Shown here piece by piece: positions 55,822 to 64,000 of a stretch of 64,000 bases of DNA (position 1 is the stretch's first letter; each line of letters begins with the position of its first letter). The notes under the pieces were generated by a model. That model was not told the origin of the DNA and did no database searches. It worked only from the letters and a program-made list of their open reading frames with translations. Source of the DNA: Roseovarius sp. A-2 (GTDB lineage Bacteria > Pseudomonadota > Alphaproteobacteria > Rhodobacterales > Rhodobacteraceae); the NCBI RefSeq assembly GCF_002072155.1, contig NZ_BDIY01000012.1, forward strand, positions 38,576 to 102,575. Direction: 5' to 3'. The position numbers were made by a program, and so were the translations under genes.

Positions 55822-56796
55822 TCAGATCTCCAGTATCGTACTGCCGGTTGTCTTGCGCGCCTCCAGCGCCTCATGCGCCTTTGCCACATCGCGCAACGCG
55901 AATCGCTGCCCGATATTGATTGTCACATCCCCTGCCAGCACCTTTTCGGCCAGATGCCGCGCCATGGCCTGACATGTCGCGTGATCCGCAATATGCGTGA
56001 ACAGCGTCGGGCGGGTGATCTTGAGTGACCCCTTTTTGCCCAGAAGGCCAATGTCGAAAGGCGGCACCGGCCCCGAGGCATTTCCGAACGAGATCATCAT
56101 GCCCAAGGGTCGCAGGGACTCGAGCGATCCGTCGAACGTATCCTTGCCCACGGCATCCATCACCACGTCGACGCCCTTGCCGTCTGTCAGGCTACGCAGC
56201 TGCGCCACCCAATCGCCGCTGCGGTAATTCAGGCAATGGGCTGCACCGTGATCCAGCGCGAGTTGGCATTTTTCGTCCGTTCCCGCCGTGCCGATCAACG
56301 TGATTCCTTCCGAGCGCGCCCATTGGCATGCCAGTAGACCCACGCCCCCCGCCGCCGCGTGAAACAACACCGTGTCCCCCGACGTCAGAGGCGTTGTGCG
56401 GTGAAACAGATACTCCACCGTCAACCCCTTGAGCATCATCGCGGCCCCTTCCTCGAAGGAGATGCCATCGGGCAAGGGGCAGACCTGCGCGGCGGGCATC
56501 ACACGTGCCTCGGCGTAGGCACCCGGCGGATTCGAGGCGTAGGCGGCCCGATCACCCACCTTCAGATGGGTGACGCCTTCGCCCACGGCCTCGATCACGC
56601 CTGCGGCTTCCATGCCCATGGCGTGGGGCAATTGCATCGGATAGAGGCCAGTGCGCTGATAGACATCAATGAAATTCAGGCCCACAGCCTTGTGAGCGAT
56701 GCGGACCTCGCCCTTGCCCGGTTCCCCGACATCGAGATCCACCAACTTGAACTGTTCCGGTCCGCCATGCGCTTCGATAATCGCTGTTAACGCCAT
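55822..56796 (-). CDS. qor: Quinone oxidoreductase (zeta-crystallin type)
   Basis: A 324-residue NADPH-dependent quinone reductase of the medium-chain family, without zinc ligands. The N terminus MALTAIIEAHGGPEQFKLVD, GLNFIDVYQRTGLYP and the nucleotide loop HAAAGGVGLLACQWAR identify it. It performs one-electron reduction of quinones in the cytoplasm. The start is ATG at 56796. It stops 153 nt before the glcB start codon on the same strand. Confidence 0.93.
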   Translation of the reverse strand: MALTAIIEAHGGPEQFKLVDLDVGEPGKGEVRIAHKAVGLNFIDVYQRTGLYPMQLPHAMGMEAAGVIEAVGEGVTHLKVGDRAAYASNPPGAYAEARVMPAAQVCPLPDGISFEEGAAMMLKGLTVEYLFHRTTPLTSGDTVLFHAAAGGVGLLACQWARSEGITLIGTAGTDEKCQLALDHGAAHCLNYRSGDWVAQLRSLTDGKGVDVVMDAVGKDTFDGSLESLRPLGMMISFGNASGPVPPFDIGLLGKKGSLKITRPTLFTHIADHATCQAMARHLAEKVLAGDVTINIGQRFALRDVAKAHEALEARKTTGSTILEI

Positions 56797-56899
56797 TTTC
56801 GATCCTCTCCATTTTTCTGCACCATGAGGATAATATTCCCCGGATGTCCAATGTTACCTAGGCTTTTTGTGCTGGGCATTCCGAACTTGGCCGAGAGGC

Positions 56900-57067
56900 A
56901 TGGGGCGGATTTTGCGGCGATTTATGCCTTTGCTGCCGGTATCCGTGCTGCTGGCGTTGATCTGCGGTTGTATGATGCCGGGACACGATGCAAAGGCTGG
57001 CGTATCACCAAGCTGTGAACGCAGACTTGCCGGGTTTGCAGGGCCGCGACTCGGAATCGGCGCGTGA
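56900..57067 (+). CDS. Putative small lipoprotein
   Basis: A 55-codon ORF starting MGRILRRFMPLLPVSVLLAL with the lipobox-like ICGC (lipidated Cys likely at position 24) and a short mature part CMMPGHDAKAGVSPSCERRL then AGFAGPRLGIGA. No family is recognised. The start could also be earlier (TTG at 56867). It ends 59 nt before the dioxygenase-like gene. Its reality is uncertain. Confidence 0.4.
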   Translation: MGRILRRFMPLLPVSVLLALICGCMMPGHDAKAGVSPSCERRLAGFAGPRLGIGA

Positions 57068-57126
57068 TGCCCTATAATCTGCGTCATAGGCGACCAGAGA
57101 GTCTCAAACCCACGAAAGGACGCGCC

Positions 57127-57615
57127 ATGCCGACCAGTTTCTTCACCCGCCGCGCCTTTATCGCCGCCGGTTGCGCTATTGCCGGGGGCGGGGCCTCGGA
57201 CCTGATCGTGCCCGCCCACGCGTCAGGGCTCGAACCCACTCGCACCATGCGGGGCGGCTCGAACAATTACCTGCCCGATGCACCCATCGTCGAACGAATC
57301 GGCGGCGGCGGCTTCTGGATGACGGGCACTGTGCGCCGTGCAGGCGACGGCGCACCGCTACCCGGTCAGCGCATCCAGATCTGGGCGCACACGACCGAGG
57401 GGCACGAACGCGACCCACACAGCCATGGCGCGACGCTCACCGATGAAAACGGCCAGTTCCGGCTCGAAATGCCGCAGATCGTGCCCGCTTTCGGCCAGCC
57501 GCACGGCCATCTCGCCTATGACAGCGGCGATTTCGAGACGGTGTTCCTTCGCCCCGTCATGCCAAGCGCGAGCAGCACCAGCCTCGAGGCGCATTTCGTC
57601 CTGCAACCCGCCTGA
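57127..57615 (+). CDS. Tat-exported intradiol-dioxygenase-like protein
   Basis: A 162-residue protein. A twin-arginine signal (FFTRRAFIAAGCAIAGGGAS) is followed by a short intradiol-dioxygenase/transthyretin-like beta sandwich: NNYLPDAPIVERIG, FWMTGTVRRAGDGAPLPGQR, TDENGQFRLEM and a QPHGHLAYD motif that resembles the HxH iron site. The second expected tyrosine ligand region reads TEGHERDPHSHG, so the iron site is atypical. It is 9 nt upstream of the membrane protein, pointing to one unit. Substrate unknown. Confidence 0.7.
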   Translation: MPTSFFTRRAFIAAGCAIAGGGASDLIVPAHASGLEPTRTMRGGSNNYLPDAPIVERIGGGGFWMTGTVRRAGDGAPLPGQRIQIWAHTTEGHERDPHSHGATLTDENGQFRLEMPQIVPAFGQPHGHLAYDSGDFETVFLRPVMPSASSTSLEAHFVLQPA

Positions 57616-57624
57616 TCTGGCAAG

Positions 57625-58239
57625 TTGAAAGACGTGCCGCGTATCCGCGCCATCGTGATCTGGAGTGCGCTGCTTCTGGCCGCCGCGATACCGGTCATCG
57701 CCGCCGGCCAAAGCCCGCTTCTGGCCTGGCGCAGCCCGATCTATATCGCGGCCGGTTTCGCCGGGGTGATCGGTCTCGTCCTCATCCTGTTGCAATCCCT
57801 GCTGATCGGCGGCTACCTGCCGGGCCTCTCACAGAACCGGCGCCTGCACAGACTGGCAGGCATACTTCTGGTGGTGATGGTGATCGTGCATGTTGCAGGC
57901 CTTTGGATCACCAGCCCTCCGGATGTCATCGACGCGCTGACCTTCACCTCACCCACCCCATTTTCGGACTGGGGCGTCATCGCCATGTGGATGGTGTTTC
58001 TTGCCGCGGTTCTAGGCGCCCTGCGCCGCCGGTGGCCATGGCGGTTGCGCAGTTGGCGGCTGGCGCATACCGGGGCCGTTCTGGTGGTCGTGACGGGCAC
58101 GGTCGTGCATGCGCTGCTGATCCAGGGTACGATGGAGACCGTCTCGAAATCCCTGCTCTGCTTGGTGGCGGTGATCGCACTCGCCAAGGTCATCGCCGAC
58201 CGGCGCGTCTGGACATCGGGGATGCGCCGCCGAAGGTGA
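57625..58239 (+). CDS. Ferric-reductase-like transmembrane protein
   Basis: A polytopic membrane protein of about 204 residues with five or six spans. Paired histidines (RRLHRLAG, VIVHVAGLW, RLAHTGAV and TVVHALLI) suggest one or two b-type hemes, as in YedZ/MsrQ or ferric reductases. The TTG at 57625 is the longest start; a GTG at 57634 is equally likely. It follows the Tat-exported dioxygenase-like gene by 9 nt, so it may be its electron partner. Confidence 0.74.
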   Translation: MKDVPRIRAIVIWSALLLAAAIPVIAAGQSPLLAWRSPIYIAAGFAGVIGLVLILLQSLLIGGYLPGLSQNRRLHRLAGILLVVMVIVHVAGLWITSPPDVIDALTFTSPTPFSDWGVIAMWMVFLAAVLGALRRRWPWRLRSWRLAHTGAVLVVVTGTVVHALLIQGTMETVSKSLLCLVAVIALAKVIADRRVWTSGMRRRR

Positions 58240-58274
58240 GTTGAGCGCTTACCCCATGATCCGGCAGCCCCATA

Positions 58275-60239
58275 TTATGCCTGCGCAGTTTGCGGCAGAT
58301 GAATGCGAAAACAACTGCCCTCGCCCGGGGTGGAGGTGACACTCAATTGCCCGCCCGCGCGGGTGATCAGGGTCTGGCTGATCGACAGGCCCAGGCCGGT
58401 GCCCTCGGCCTGCTTGGTGGTGTAGAACGGATCAAATATGCGCTTGCGCACCTCCGGCGTGATGCCGTGGCCGGTATCCTCGACATGAATCGCCACGCCC
58501 GCCCCCTCGTCAAAGACCCGGATCGTCAGGGTGCCGCCCCCGGCCATCGCATGCACCGCGTTGAGGATCAGGTTGACGATCACCTGCTGCAATTCGGTCC
58601 GCGCCATCAGCACCGTGCGGTCGCTGTCGAGCCGCAGGACGACCCTGACGCCCGCGGCCTCGATCTGGTGCTTCGTCAGCACGATGCAATCGCGCGCCAC
58701 CTCGGCGGGGTGGATCGTGCTGCTTGCCCCGGAATACTCCTCTGGCTTGGCGAATTGCAGCAGTTTCGAGACGATGGCGCTGATCCGGTAGACCTGATCG
58801 TCAATCAGGTCGAACTCGGTCTTCACGGCGTCGGCCTCGCGCCGGAGCGTGTTGCGCGCCACCTCCAGATTACCCTGAATGACGGCGATGGGGTTGTTGA
58901 TCTCATGTGCGACGCTGGCGGTGATCTCGCCCACGGCGGCCAGCTTTTCCGACATGATCAGACGTTCGGTGGTCTTTTCCAGCTTGCGGGTGGCCCCGCG
59001 CAGATCGCGGGTGCGCTCCTCGACCTTGTGCTCCAGGCTCTCGCCCCATTCGCGCAGCTGGCGGTCGCGTTCCTGGATCCGGTCCAGTAAGGTGTCGAGA
59101 TGGGCGGCGACCTGCGCGATCTCGCCGGTATCGGCCTCGGGGCGGTTGCGCGCGTCCATGTCGCCCGTCTCGACCCGGGCGATGGTCTGGGTCATGCGCT
59201 CCAGGGGGCGAAAGATATGGCCCGCCCATCGCAGGAAGATCGGCACCGATAGGATGGCGATCAGCACGAACAGGGCGGCGAGGATGATGATGGTGTTGGT
59301 CTTGGCGGCCTGAAAGGGGGTCTCCAGAAAGCCGACATAGAGCATGCCGACCCGCGCGCCGCGGCTGTCCAAGATCGGTTCATAGGCCGAGATGTACCAG
59401 TCATTGACCACAAAGGCCCGGTCGAGCCAGATCTGCCCCTCGCTCAGCACCCGCGCCCGTACCTCGGCCGAAACCCGCGTGCCGAGCGCGCGCACGTTCT
59501 CGAAAAGGCGCACATTGGTCGAGACGCGCACATCGTCGAGAAACAGTGTCGCGGTGCCCTGACTGCCCTCGGGCAGGCTCTGGTCGCGGTAGACAAGCGC
59601 GTTGATCGTGTCGATGAAACCGAGATTGCGGTTGAGCAGCATGCCCCCCACCAATGCGCCGGGCCGCCCGTCGGGCAGGGGGATCGGGGCGGCGGAATGG
59701 ATGATCATGCCGCGATCCTCGACCGCGCGGTCGGTGGGCACGGCGGCGCGCGTCTCGACCAGCCGGATCGCCGCCTGTTCCGCCATGCCGGGTGCGAGCG
59801 CATTCATCTGATCCCGGGAGAGAATATCCACCGCGCTGCGCCATTGGCCCTGCAAGGCGCTGCGCACCACCGGCCAACCCGTCGGGTCGAACCCGTCCCG
59901 CACAGCCGTGTCATCGGTCAGATAGAGGAAATCCAGTCCGAGCCTTTCACGCTCCGCATCCAGCAGCGCCGCCCGCGCCTGAGGTGTTTCCATCGCCTCG
60001 CGCAGGGCCACGGAGTTGGCGATGGCATCCAGCCGCTCGCCCGAATTCTCCAGCAACCGTTTCAGATACTGTTCGGCAATCGTCAGGTCGCCATTGACCT
60101 TGGTGATCAGCAGATCGTCGATCCGGCTGGTCCACCGCAGGGTCGTGCCGCCCAGCAGAAGCGGCAGCAGGACCAGCATCGGCAAGAGCGCGATGACAAG
60201 AAGACGGATGCGCACGGAGGAGAAAAGCCGTTTCAGCAT
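58275..60239 (-). CDS. Sensor histidine kinase with periplasmic cache-type domain
   Basis: A 654-residue membrane kinase. Spans lie at about 9-31 and 315-336, enclosing a periplasmic domain of about 280 residues that looks like a cache fold. A HAMP domain (about 337-388) is followed by a coiled coil, the HisKA box with His445 (SVAHEINNPIAVIQGN) and a HATPase domain to the C terminus (LNAVHAMAGGG, EDTGHGI, GTGLGLSIS). The ATG at 60239 is preferred over an ATG 36 nt upstream. No response regulator is adjacent, so its partner is unknown. Confidence 0.87.
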   Translation of the reverse strand: MLKRLFSSVRIRLLVIALLPMLVLLPLLLGGTTLRWTSRIDDLLITKVNGDLTIAEQYLKRLLENSGERLDAIANSVALREAMETPQARAALLDAERERLGLDFLYLTDDTAVRDGFDPTGWPVVRSALQGQWRSAVDILSRDQMNALAPGMAEQAAIRLVETRAAVPTDRAVEDRGMIIHSAAPIPLPDGRPGALVGGMLLNRNLGFIDTINALVYRDQSLPEGSQGTATLFLDDVRVSTNVRLFENVRALGTRVSAEVRARVLSEGQIWLDRAFVVNDWYISAYEPILDSRGARVGMLYVGFLETPFQAAKTNTIIILAALFVLIAILSVPIFLRWAGHIFRPLERMTQTIARVETGDMDARNRPEADTGEIAQVAAHLDTLLDRIQERDRQLREWGESLEHKVEERTRDLRGATRKLEKTTERLIMSEKLAAVGEITASVAHEINNPIAVIQGNLEVARNTLRREADAVKTEFDLIDDQVYRISAIVSKLLQFAKPEEYSGASSTIHPAEVARDCIVLTKHQIEAAGVRVVLRLDSDRTVLMARTELQQVIVNLILNAVHAMAGGGTLTIRVFDEGAGVAIHVEDTGHGITPEVRKRIFDPFYTTKQAEGTGLGLSISQTLITRAGGQLSVTSTPGEGSCFRIHLPQTAQA

Positions 60240-60335
60240 GATCGAGACCGTTTCCTCCCCGTGGTCAGGATGCACAGCTCGGTATTATGGACCGCGCGAC
60301 GGGCAAGATAAACGGGTTTCGAGCATAGTCGACCG

Positions 60336-62072
60336 TCACCGGGCCGAGGTCAGAGCCCGCCACGCGTCGTATTGCGACAGAAACACTTGGCCTGTCACGT
60401 CGTCGAGGAAATGACTGCGCCGGAGCCGGTCCATCACCGGGCCCTTTACCTCGCTCAGATGCAGGGTGATGCCCGCCGTCTTGAGCCGTTCATTGATCGC
60501 CTCCAGACTTTCGAGTGCCGAAAAGTCGATCTCGTTCACCGCAGAGCACATCAGCACCACGTGACGCAGGTCGCAATCCCCGGCGATGCGGTTCTGGATC
60601 AGATCCTCGAGAAACCGCGCATTGGCGAAATAGAGGCTCTGATCCACCCGCAGCGTCAGCAGGGTTGGATCGGTCTTGACCTCGTGGCGCAGGATGTTGC
60701 GAAAATGCTGCGTGCCCGGTACCAGCCCCACTTCGGCCACATGCGGGTGCGATGTCTTGTAGAGATGCAGCGCCAGCGACAGGAGCACCCCGGCGGAGAC
60801 TCCCGCCTCCACCCCCATCCCGAGGGTGAGCAGGATGGTGGCTAGCACGGCGGCGAAATCGGCCTTGGAATAGCCCCAGGATTTGCGAAGGATCGAAAAA
60901 TCGACCAAGGTTAGGACAGCCACGATGATCGTCGCCGCCAGCACCGCCTTGGGCAGAAAGAAGATGAGCGGCGTCAGCGCCAGCGCCGCGATGGCCAGCC
61001 CGACGGCGGTGAACGCCCCGGCGGCGGGTGTCTCGGCGCCTGCATCGAAATTCACCACCGAGCGGGCAAAGCCCCCGGTGACCGGATAACCCCCGGTAAA
61101 AGCCGCGCCGAGATTGGCGGCCCCCAGCCCGATCAGTTCCTGGTCGGGGTCGATCCTTTGGCGTTTCTTGGCAGCCAGCGTCTGCGCCACCGAGACCGAT
61201 TCGACAAAGCCGATCACCGAAATGAGCAGCGCGGGCACCAGCAACGCGCCCAGAAGATCGGGCGAAAGATCGGGCATCGTGAGCGGCGGCAGTCCTTGCG
61301 GAACCGCCCCCACGATCGCCACGCCGCGCGCATCGAGGCCCATCAGCCAGACCGCTGCCGTGCTCAGCGCCACCGCTACCACCGGTCCCGCCTTGGCGAG
61401 GATATCGGCGGCGCGCGGGGCAAGTCCCATCCGCATCAACAAGGGTTTCAGCCCCTTGCGCACCCAGAACAGGAACGCCGCCGCCAGTGTCCCGATCACC
61501 AGCGTGGCCAGATGCACATCCCCCAGATGTGCCGCCAGAGACCGCAGCATCTCGACCAGCGTATGCCCGCCCGCAGGCACCCCGAGGATATGTTTGAGCT
61601 GGCTTGTGGCGATGAGCAGCCCGCTTGCGGTGATGAACCCCGCGATCACCGGATGGCTGAGGAAATTGGCGACAAAGCCCAGCCTGAGCAACCCCATCCC
61701 CAAGAGCATCGCCCCCGACAGGAGCGCCAGCGTTAACGCCGCTGCGGCGTAGCCCATGCTGCCCGTCTCGGCGACCTGCCCGATGGCCGCTGCCGTCATC
61801 AGAGACACCACCGCCACCGGCCCCACGGCCAGCGCGCGGGAGGTGCCAAAGAGCGCATAGAGCATGATCGGCACGATCGAGGCGTAGATCCCCGCCTGCG
61901 CGGGCAGCCCGGCCAGCAGCGCATAGGCCAGAGATTGAGGGATCAGCATGATCGTCACGATCACCGCCGCCACCAGATCGTTGGTCAGCGTGGTGCGGCC
62001 ATAGCTGCGCCCCCAGTCGAGCGGCGGAAGGTAGCGGGCAATGCGGGGCATTCGGGGTGGTCTTTCAATCAA
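60336..62072 (-). CDS. SulP-family anion permease with STAS domain
   Basis: A 578-residue permease. About 12 spans (45-400) include PQSLAYALLAGLPAQAGIYA and GLGAANLGAAFTGGYPVTGG; the C-terminal STAS domain (about 440-560) includes YFANARFLEDLI and VVLMCSAVNEIDFSALESLE. SulP proteins move sulfate, bicarbonate or similar anions. Its position between an SQR fusion and a kinase suggests handling of sulfate or sulfite formed from sulfide, an inference. The start is ATG at 62072, 31 nt after the SQR fusion stop. Confidence 0.9.
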   Translation of the reverse strand: MIERPPRMPRIARYLPPLDWGRSYGRTTLTNDLVAAVIVTIMLIPQSLAYALLAGLPAQAGIYASIVPIMLYALFGTSRALAVGPVAVVSLMTAAAIGQVAETGSMGYAAAALTLALLSGAMLLGMGLLRLGFVANFLSHPVIAGFITASGLLIATSQLKHILGVPAGGHTLVEMLRSLAAHLGDVHLATLVIGTLAAAFLFWVRKGLKPLLMRMGLAPRAADILAKAGPVVAVALSTAAVWLMGLDARGVAIVGAVPQGLPPLTMPDLSPDLLGALLVPALLISVIGFVESVSVAQTLAAKKRQRIDPDQELIGLGAANLGAAFTGGYPVTGGFARSVVNFDAGAETPAAGAFTAVGLAIAALALTPLIFFLPKAVLAATIIVAVLTLVDFSILRKSWGYSKADFAAVLATILLTLGMGVEAGVSAGVLLSLALHLYKTSHPHVAEVGLVPGTQHFRNILRHEVKTDPTLLTLRVDQSLYFANARFLEDLIQNRIAGDCDLRHVVLMCSAVNEIDFSALESLEAINERLKTAGITLHLSEVKGPVMDRLRRSHFLDDVTGQVFLSQYDAWRALTSAR

Positions 62073-62103
62073 GAAGTGTCAGGCGGAGCGGCAGGCCGGC
62101 ACC

Positions 62104-63780
62104 TCACCCCCCGGCGCTGATCTTTTCGGGGCGGGCCATCCATTCGCGACCCCTGAGCATCGCCTTCCAGTAGATCGGCGGTAGCATTTTTTCCTTGAGC
62201 AGCCAGGCCAGACGGCTCGGCTTGGTGCCATCAATCAGAAACTTCGGAAAGCTGGGCTTCATCACGCCGCCATAGCCAAACTCGGCCAGCACGATCTTGC
62301 CGCGCTCCACCGTCAGCGGGCAGGAGCCGTAGCCGTCATATTGCGCCACCGGCTCGCGGCCCGCGATGTCGGCGACGATGTTCTCGGCCACCACCGGGGC
62401 CTGTATTCGGGCCGCAGCGGCGGTCTTGGCATTGGGCGCGTTCATCACATCGCCGAGCGACCAGATATTGTCATGGCTCCTGTGGCGCAGCGTCGCCTGA
62501 TCCACGTCGATCCATCCGGCGGCATCCGCCAGTGGCGAGACCCGGATGAAATCCGGCGCGCATTGTGGCGGGCAGACATGGATCATGTCGAAATCAAGCG
62601 TCACGCACTCCGGCGTGCAATCGGGCTTTGTGACCTCGAAAGTGGCCTGCCTTGCCGGGCCATCCACCGCCACGAGGTTGTGAAAGAAATTCAGTCGTGC
62701 GCTGTATTTGTCCATGTAGGATTGCAGCGCGGGCACGTAATCCTTGACCCCGAAGAGCACCCCGCCCGCGTTGCAGAACCCGATCTCGATATCCCTGAGG
62801 CGGCCCGTGCGGTGCCAGTGATCGGCCGAGAGATAGAGCGCCTTTTGCGGCGCGCCTGCGCATTTGATCGGCATCGGCGGCTGAGTGAAAAGTGCGCGGC
62901 CCGTCTTCAGCCCCTGCACCAGTTCCCATGTATACGGGGCCAGATCGTAGCGGTAATTCGAGGTGACGCCATTGCGCCCCAGGGTCTCTTCCAGCCCGTC
63001 GATCTTTGCCCAATCGAGCTTGAGCCCCGGACAGATCACGAGGCGGTCGTATTTCACAACCCGGCAGCCATCGAGAATTACGGCGTTGTCGGTGGGCTCG
63101 AACGCGGCGACGGCGGATTTGATCCAATGCACTCCGCGCGGAATGAGGCTGCCCATGGTCTTGGCGGTCTCGGCGGGTGCAAAGATACCGCCGCCAACCA
63201 TGGTCCATCCGGGCTGATAGTAATGGATTTCCGCCGGGTCGATCAGCGCGATCTCCAGTCCCGGCTTGCGCGCCCGGAGGCTCGCGGCCACGGCAATGCC
63301 GCCCGCGCCGCCGCCCACGATCACCACATCGAACTTCGCGTCGCCCGAATCGGTGGGCGTCTTGCCGCCATTGACGATCCGCCGCGCGACCCCGGCCATG
63401 TCATAGCCTGCGGCATTGGTCGCGGCGAGGATGTCGGGCACCGGGCGGGTCTTGGCCTGGCTCAACGACCAGAGTGTGGCCGAGCGTGTGCCGGTGCGGC
63501 AATAGGCCAGAACCGGGCCGGGCAGTTCCATCAGCGCCGCACCAAAGCTCTCGGCGTCCTCATCGCGCACCAGGCCGGAGGTCACCGGCAGGTAACGTGC
63601 TACAAGCCCCGTCGCTTTCGCCGCCGCCTCGATCTCATCGAAATTCGGCTGGTCGACCCCTTCACCATCGGGACGGTTGCAGATGATGGCCCGGTACCCC
63701 GCATCACGGATCGCGGGCATGTCATCCGTACCGATCTGAGGGCTGACCGACAGCGCGTCGCTTAGCTCGTTAATTTGCAT
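62104..63780 (-). CDS. DUF442 phosphatase-fold / type II sulfide:quinone oxidoreductase fusion
   Basis: A 558-residue two-domain protein. Residues 1-140 are a DUF442 (TIGR01244) domain with active-site-like Cys94 in AYCRTGTRSA. Residues 150-558 are an FAD enzyme resembling human SQOR: GGGAGG loop at 156-161, and both redox cysteines in IKCAGAPQK (Cys307) and GYGSCPLT (Cys487). It should oxidise sulfide to a persulfide, reducing quinone. The fusion and its position beside a persulfide dioxygenase support sulfide detoxification. Confidence 0.92.
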   Translation of the reverse strand: MQINELSDALSVSPQIGTDDMPAIRDAGYRAIICNRPDGEGVDQPNFDEIEAAAKATGLVARYLPVTSGLVRDEDAESFGAALMELPGPVLAYCRTGTRSATLWSLSQAKTRPVPDILAATNAAGYDMAGVARRIVNGGKTPTDSGDAKFDVVIVGGGAGGIAVAASLRARKPGLEIALIDPAEIHYYQPGWTMVGGGIFAPAETAKTMGSLIPRGVHWIKSAVAAFEPTDNAVILDGCRVVKYDRLVICPGLKLDWAKIDGLEETLGRNGVTSNYRYDLAPYTWELVQGLKTGRALFTQPPMPIKCAGAPQKALYLSADHWHRTGRLRDIEIGFCNAGGVLFGVKDYVPALQSYMDKYSARLNFFHNLVAVDGPARQATFEVTKPDCTPECVTLDFDMIHVCPPQCAPDFIRVSPLADAAGWIDVDQATLRHRSHDNIWSLGDVMNAPNAKTAAAARIQAPVVAENIVADIAGREPVAQYDGYGSCPLTVERGKIVLAEFGYGGVMKPSFPKFLIDGTKPSRLAWLLKEKMLPPIYWKAMLRGREWMARPEKISAGG

Positions 63781-63816
63781 CGCATGTCCTCCCGTTTGGG
63801 GTTGTTTGCGCTGAAA

Positions 63817-64000
63817 TCAGAGCGCGTTGATCGGCACTTTCAGCATCGGGTTTCCGTCGCGGTCCGTCGGCATCTCGCCTGCGCGCATGTTCACCTGAAG
63901 CGAGGGCAGGATCAGCCGAGGCATGGCCAATTGCGCATCGCGTTCGGTGCGGAACCTGACAAATTCCTCACGGGTCTTGCCGCCGCCCACGTGGATGTTG
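63817..64000 (-). CDS. Persulfide dioxygenase-like metallo-beta-lactamase-fold protein, C-terminal part
   Basis: Only the last 60 or so residues are in the window: VGGGKTREEFVRFRTERDAQ, LAMPRLILPSLQVNMRAG and the end LKVPINAL. This C-terminal pattern is typical of Blh/ETHE1-like persulfide dioxygenases that cluster with SQR. The catalytic histidines lie beyond the right edge. Its stop is 37 nt before the fusion gene's start. Confidence 0.75.
   Translation of the reverse strand, partial: NIHVGGGKTREEFVRFRTERDAQLAMPRLILPSLQVNMRAGEMPTDRDGNPMLKVPINAL

Noticed and set aside
57019..57126. Reading the small lipoprotein ORF on into a longer peptidase-inhibitor-like protein by frameshift
   Set aside because: The continuation in other frames (for example RDALYNLRHRRPESL) has only a vague resemblance to known inhibitor families and no support for the shift.
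62341..63765. 474-codon open frame on the plus strand opposite the DUF442-SQR fusion
   Set aside because: Antisense shadow of a well-supported gene; low-complexity Arg/His-rich product.

Overview
The window is a gene-dense, GC-rich chromosomal segment of a Roseobacter-group Rhodobacteraceae (Alphaproteobacteria). This is inferred from several marker arrangements: rpsT-dnaA-dnaN-recF-gyrB, heterotetrameric sarcosine oxidase soxBDAG, a TRAP transporter operon, osmoregulated periplasmic glucan genes opgCGH, a DUF5928-type glycosyltransferase, a NavAb/NavSp-like sodium channel, and a DUF442-SQR fusion next to a persulfide dioxygenase. No prophage, insertion sequence, CRISPR array or rRNA operon was seen.

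Layout. 1-5.2 kb: zapE (partial), pip, ubiG, a MarR regulator, a nitrilase-family amidase, grxC, comF and a BioC/NDUFAF5-like methyltransferase. 5.2-8.5 kb: hemH, a small membrane protein and an envelope cluster (two L,D-transpeptidases and a CAP-domain lipoprotein). 8.6-12.5 kb: a minus-strand operon hslO-nudL-cca-rlmD with overlapping genes. 12.6-14.8 kb: a Nudix hydrolase, a receiver-SpoIIE phosphatase resembling RbaY, and a divergent Hpt protein. 14.8-19.7 kb: ilvA, argG, a sulfotransferase-like protein, a TPMT-type methyltransferase and ureidoglycine aminohydrolase. 19.8-20.1 kb: a decayed tRNA-Thr-like half and an intact tRNA-Thr(CGT). 20.4-27.1 kb: a DUF302 protein behind a hairpin that covers its ribosome binding site, then TPR-opgC-opgG-opgH. 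27.2-33.3 kb: a TRAP transporter, amidase, small membrane protein and 2-hydroxyacid dehydrogenase. 33.4-40.7 kb: pheS, soxBDAG and a divergent GlxA-type AraC regulator. 40.7-44.5 kb: sodium channel, HIT protein, glycosyltransferase and divergent sulfotransferase. 44.7-52.8 kb: rpsT, dnaA, dnaN, recF, VOC, LysE, gyrB. 53-56.8 kb: glcB-glcG and qor. 56.9-58.2 kb: a small putative lipoprotein, an exported intradiol-dioxygenase-like protein and a ferric-reductase-like membrane protein. 58.3-64 kb: sensor kinase, SulP permease, DUF442-SQR fusion and a partial persulfide dioxygenase (sulfide detoxification).

How the parts fit. The replication genes, ribosomal protein S20 and tRNA-processing genes are core chromosome. 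The accessory character lies in catabolic and envelope modules: use of sarcosine, uptake and hydrolysis of an unidentified amide or 2-oxo/2-hydroxy acid, periplasmic glucan synthesis, sulfide oxidation, and a glycosyltransferase/sulfotransferase pair likely to modify a surface glycan. The least explained items are a SoxD subunit with none of the expected zinc cysteines, the Tat-exported intradiol-like protein with its heme-type membrane partner, the TRAP-amidase-dehydrogenase cluster of unknown substrate, the hairpin that can mask the DUF302 ribosome binding site, and the tRNA fragment. Most of the window is otherwise ordinary chromosome.
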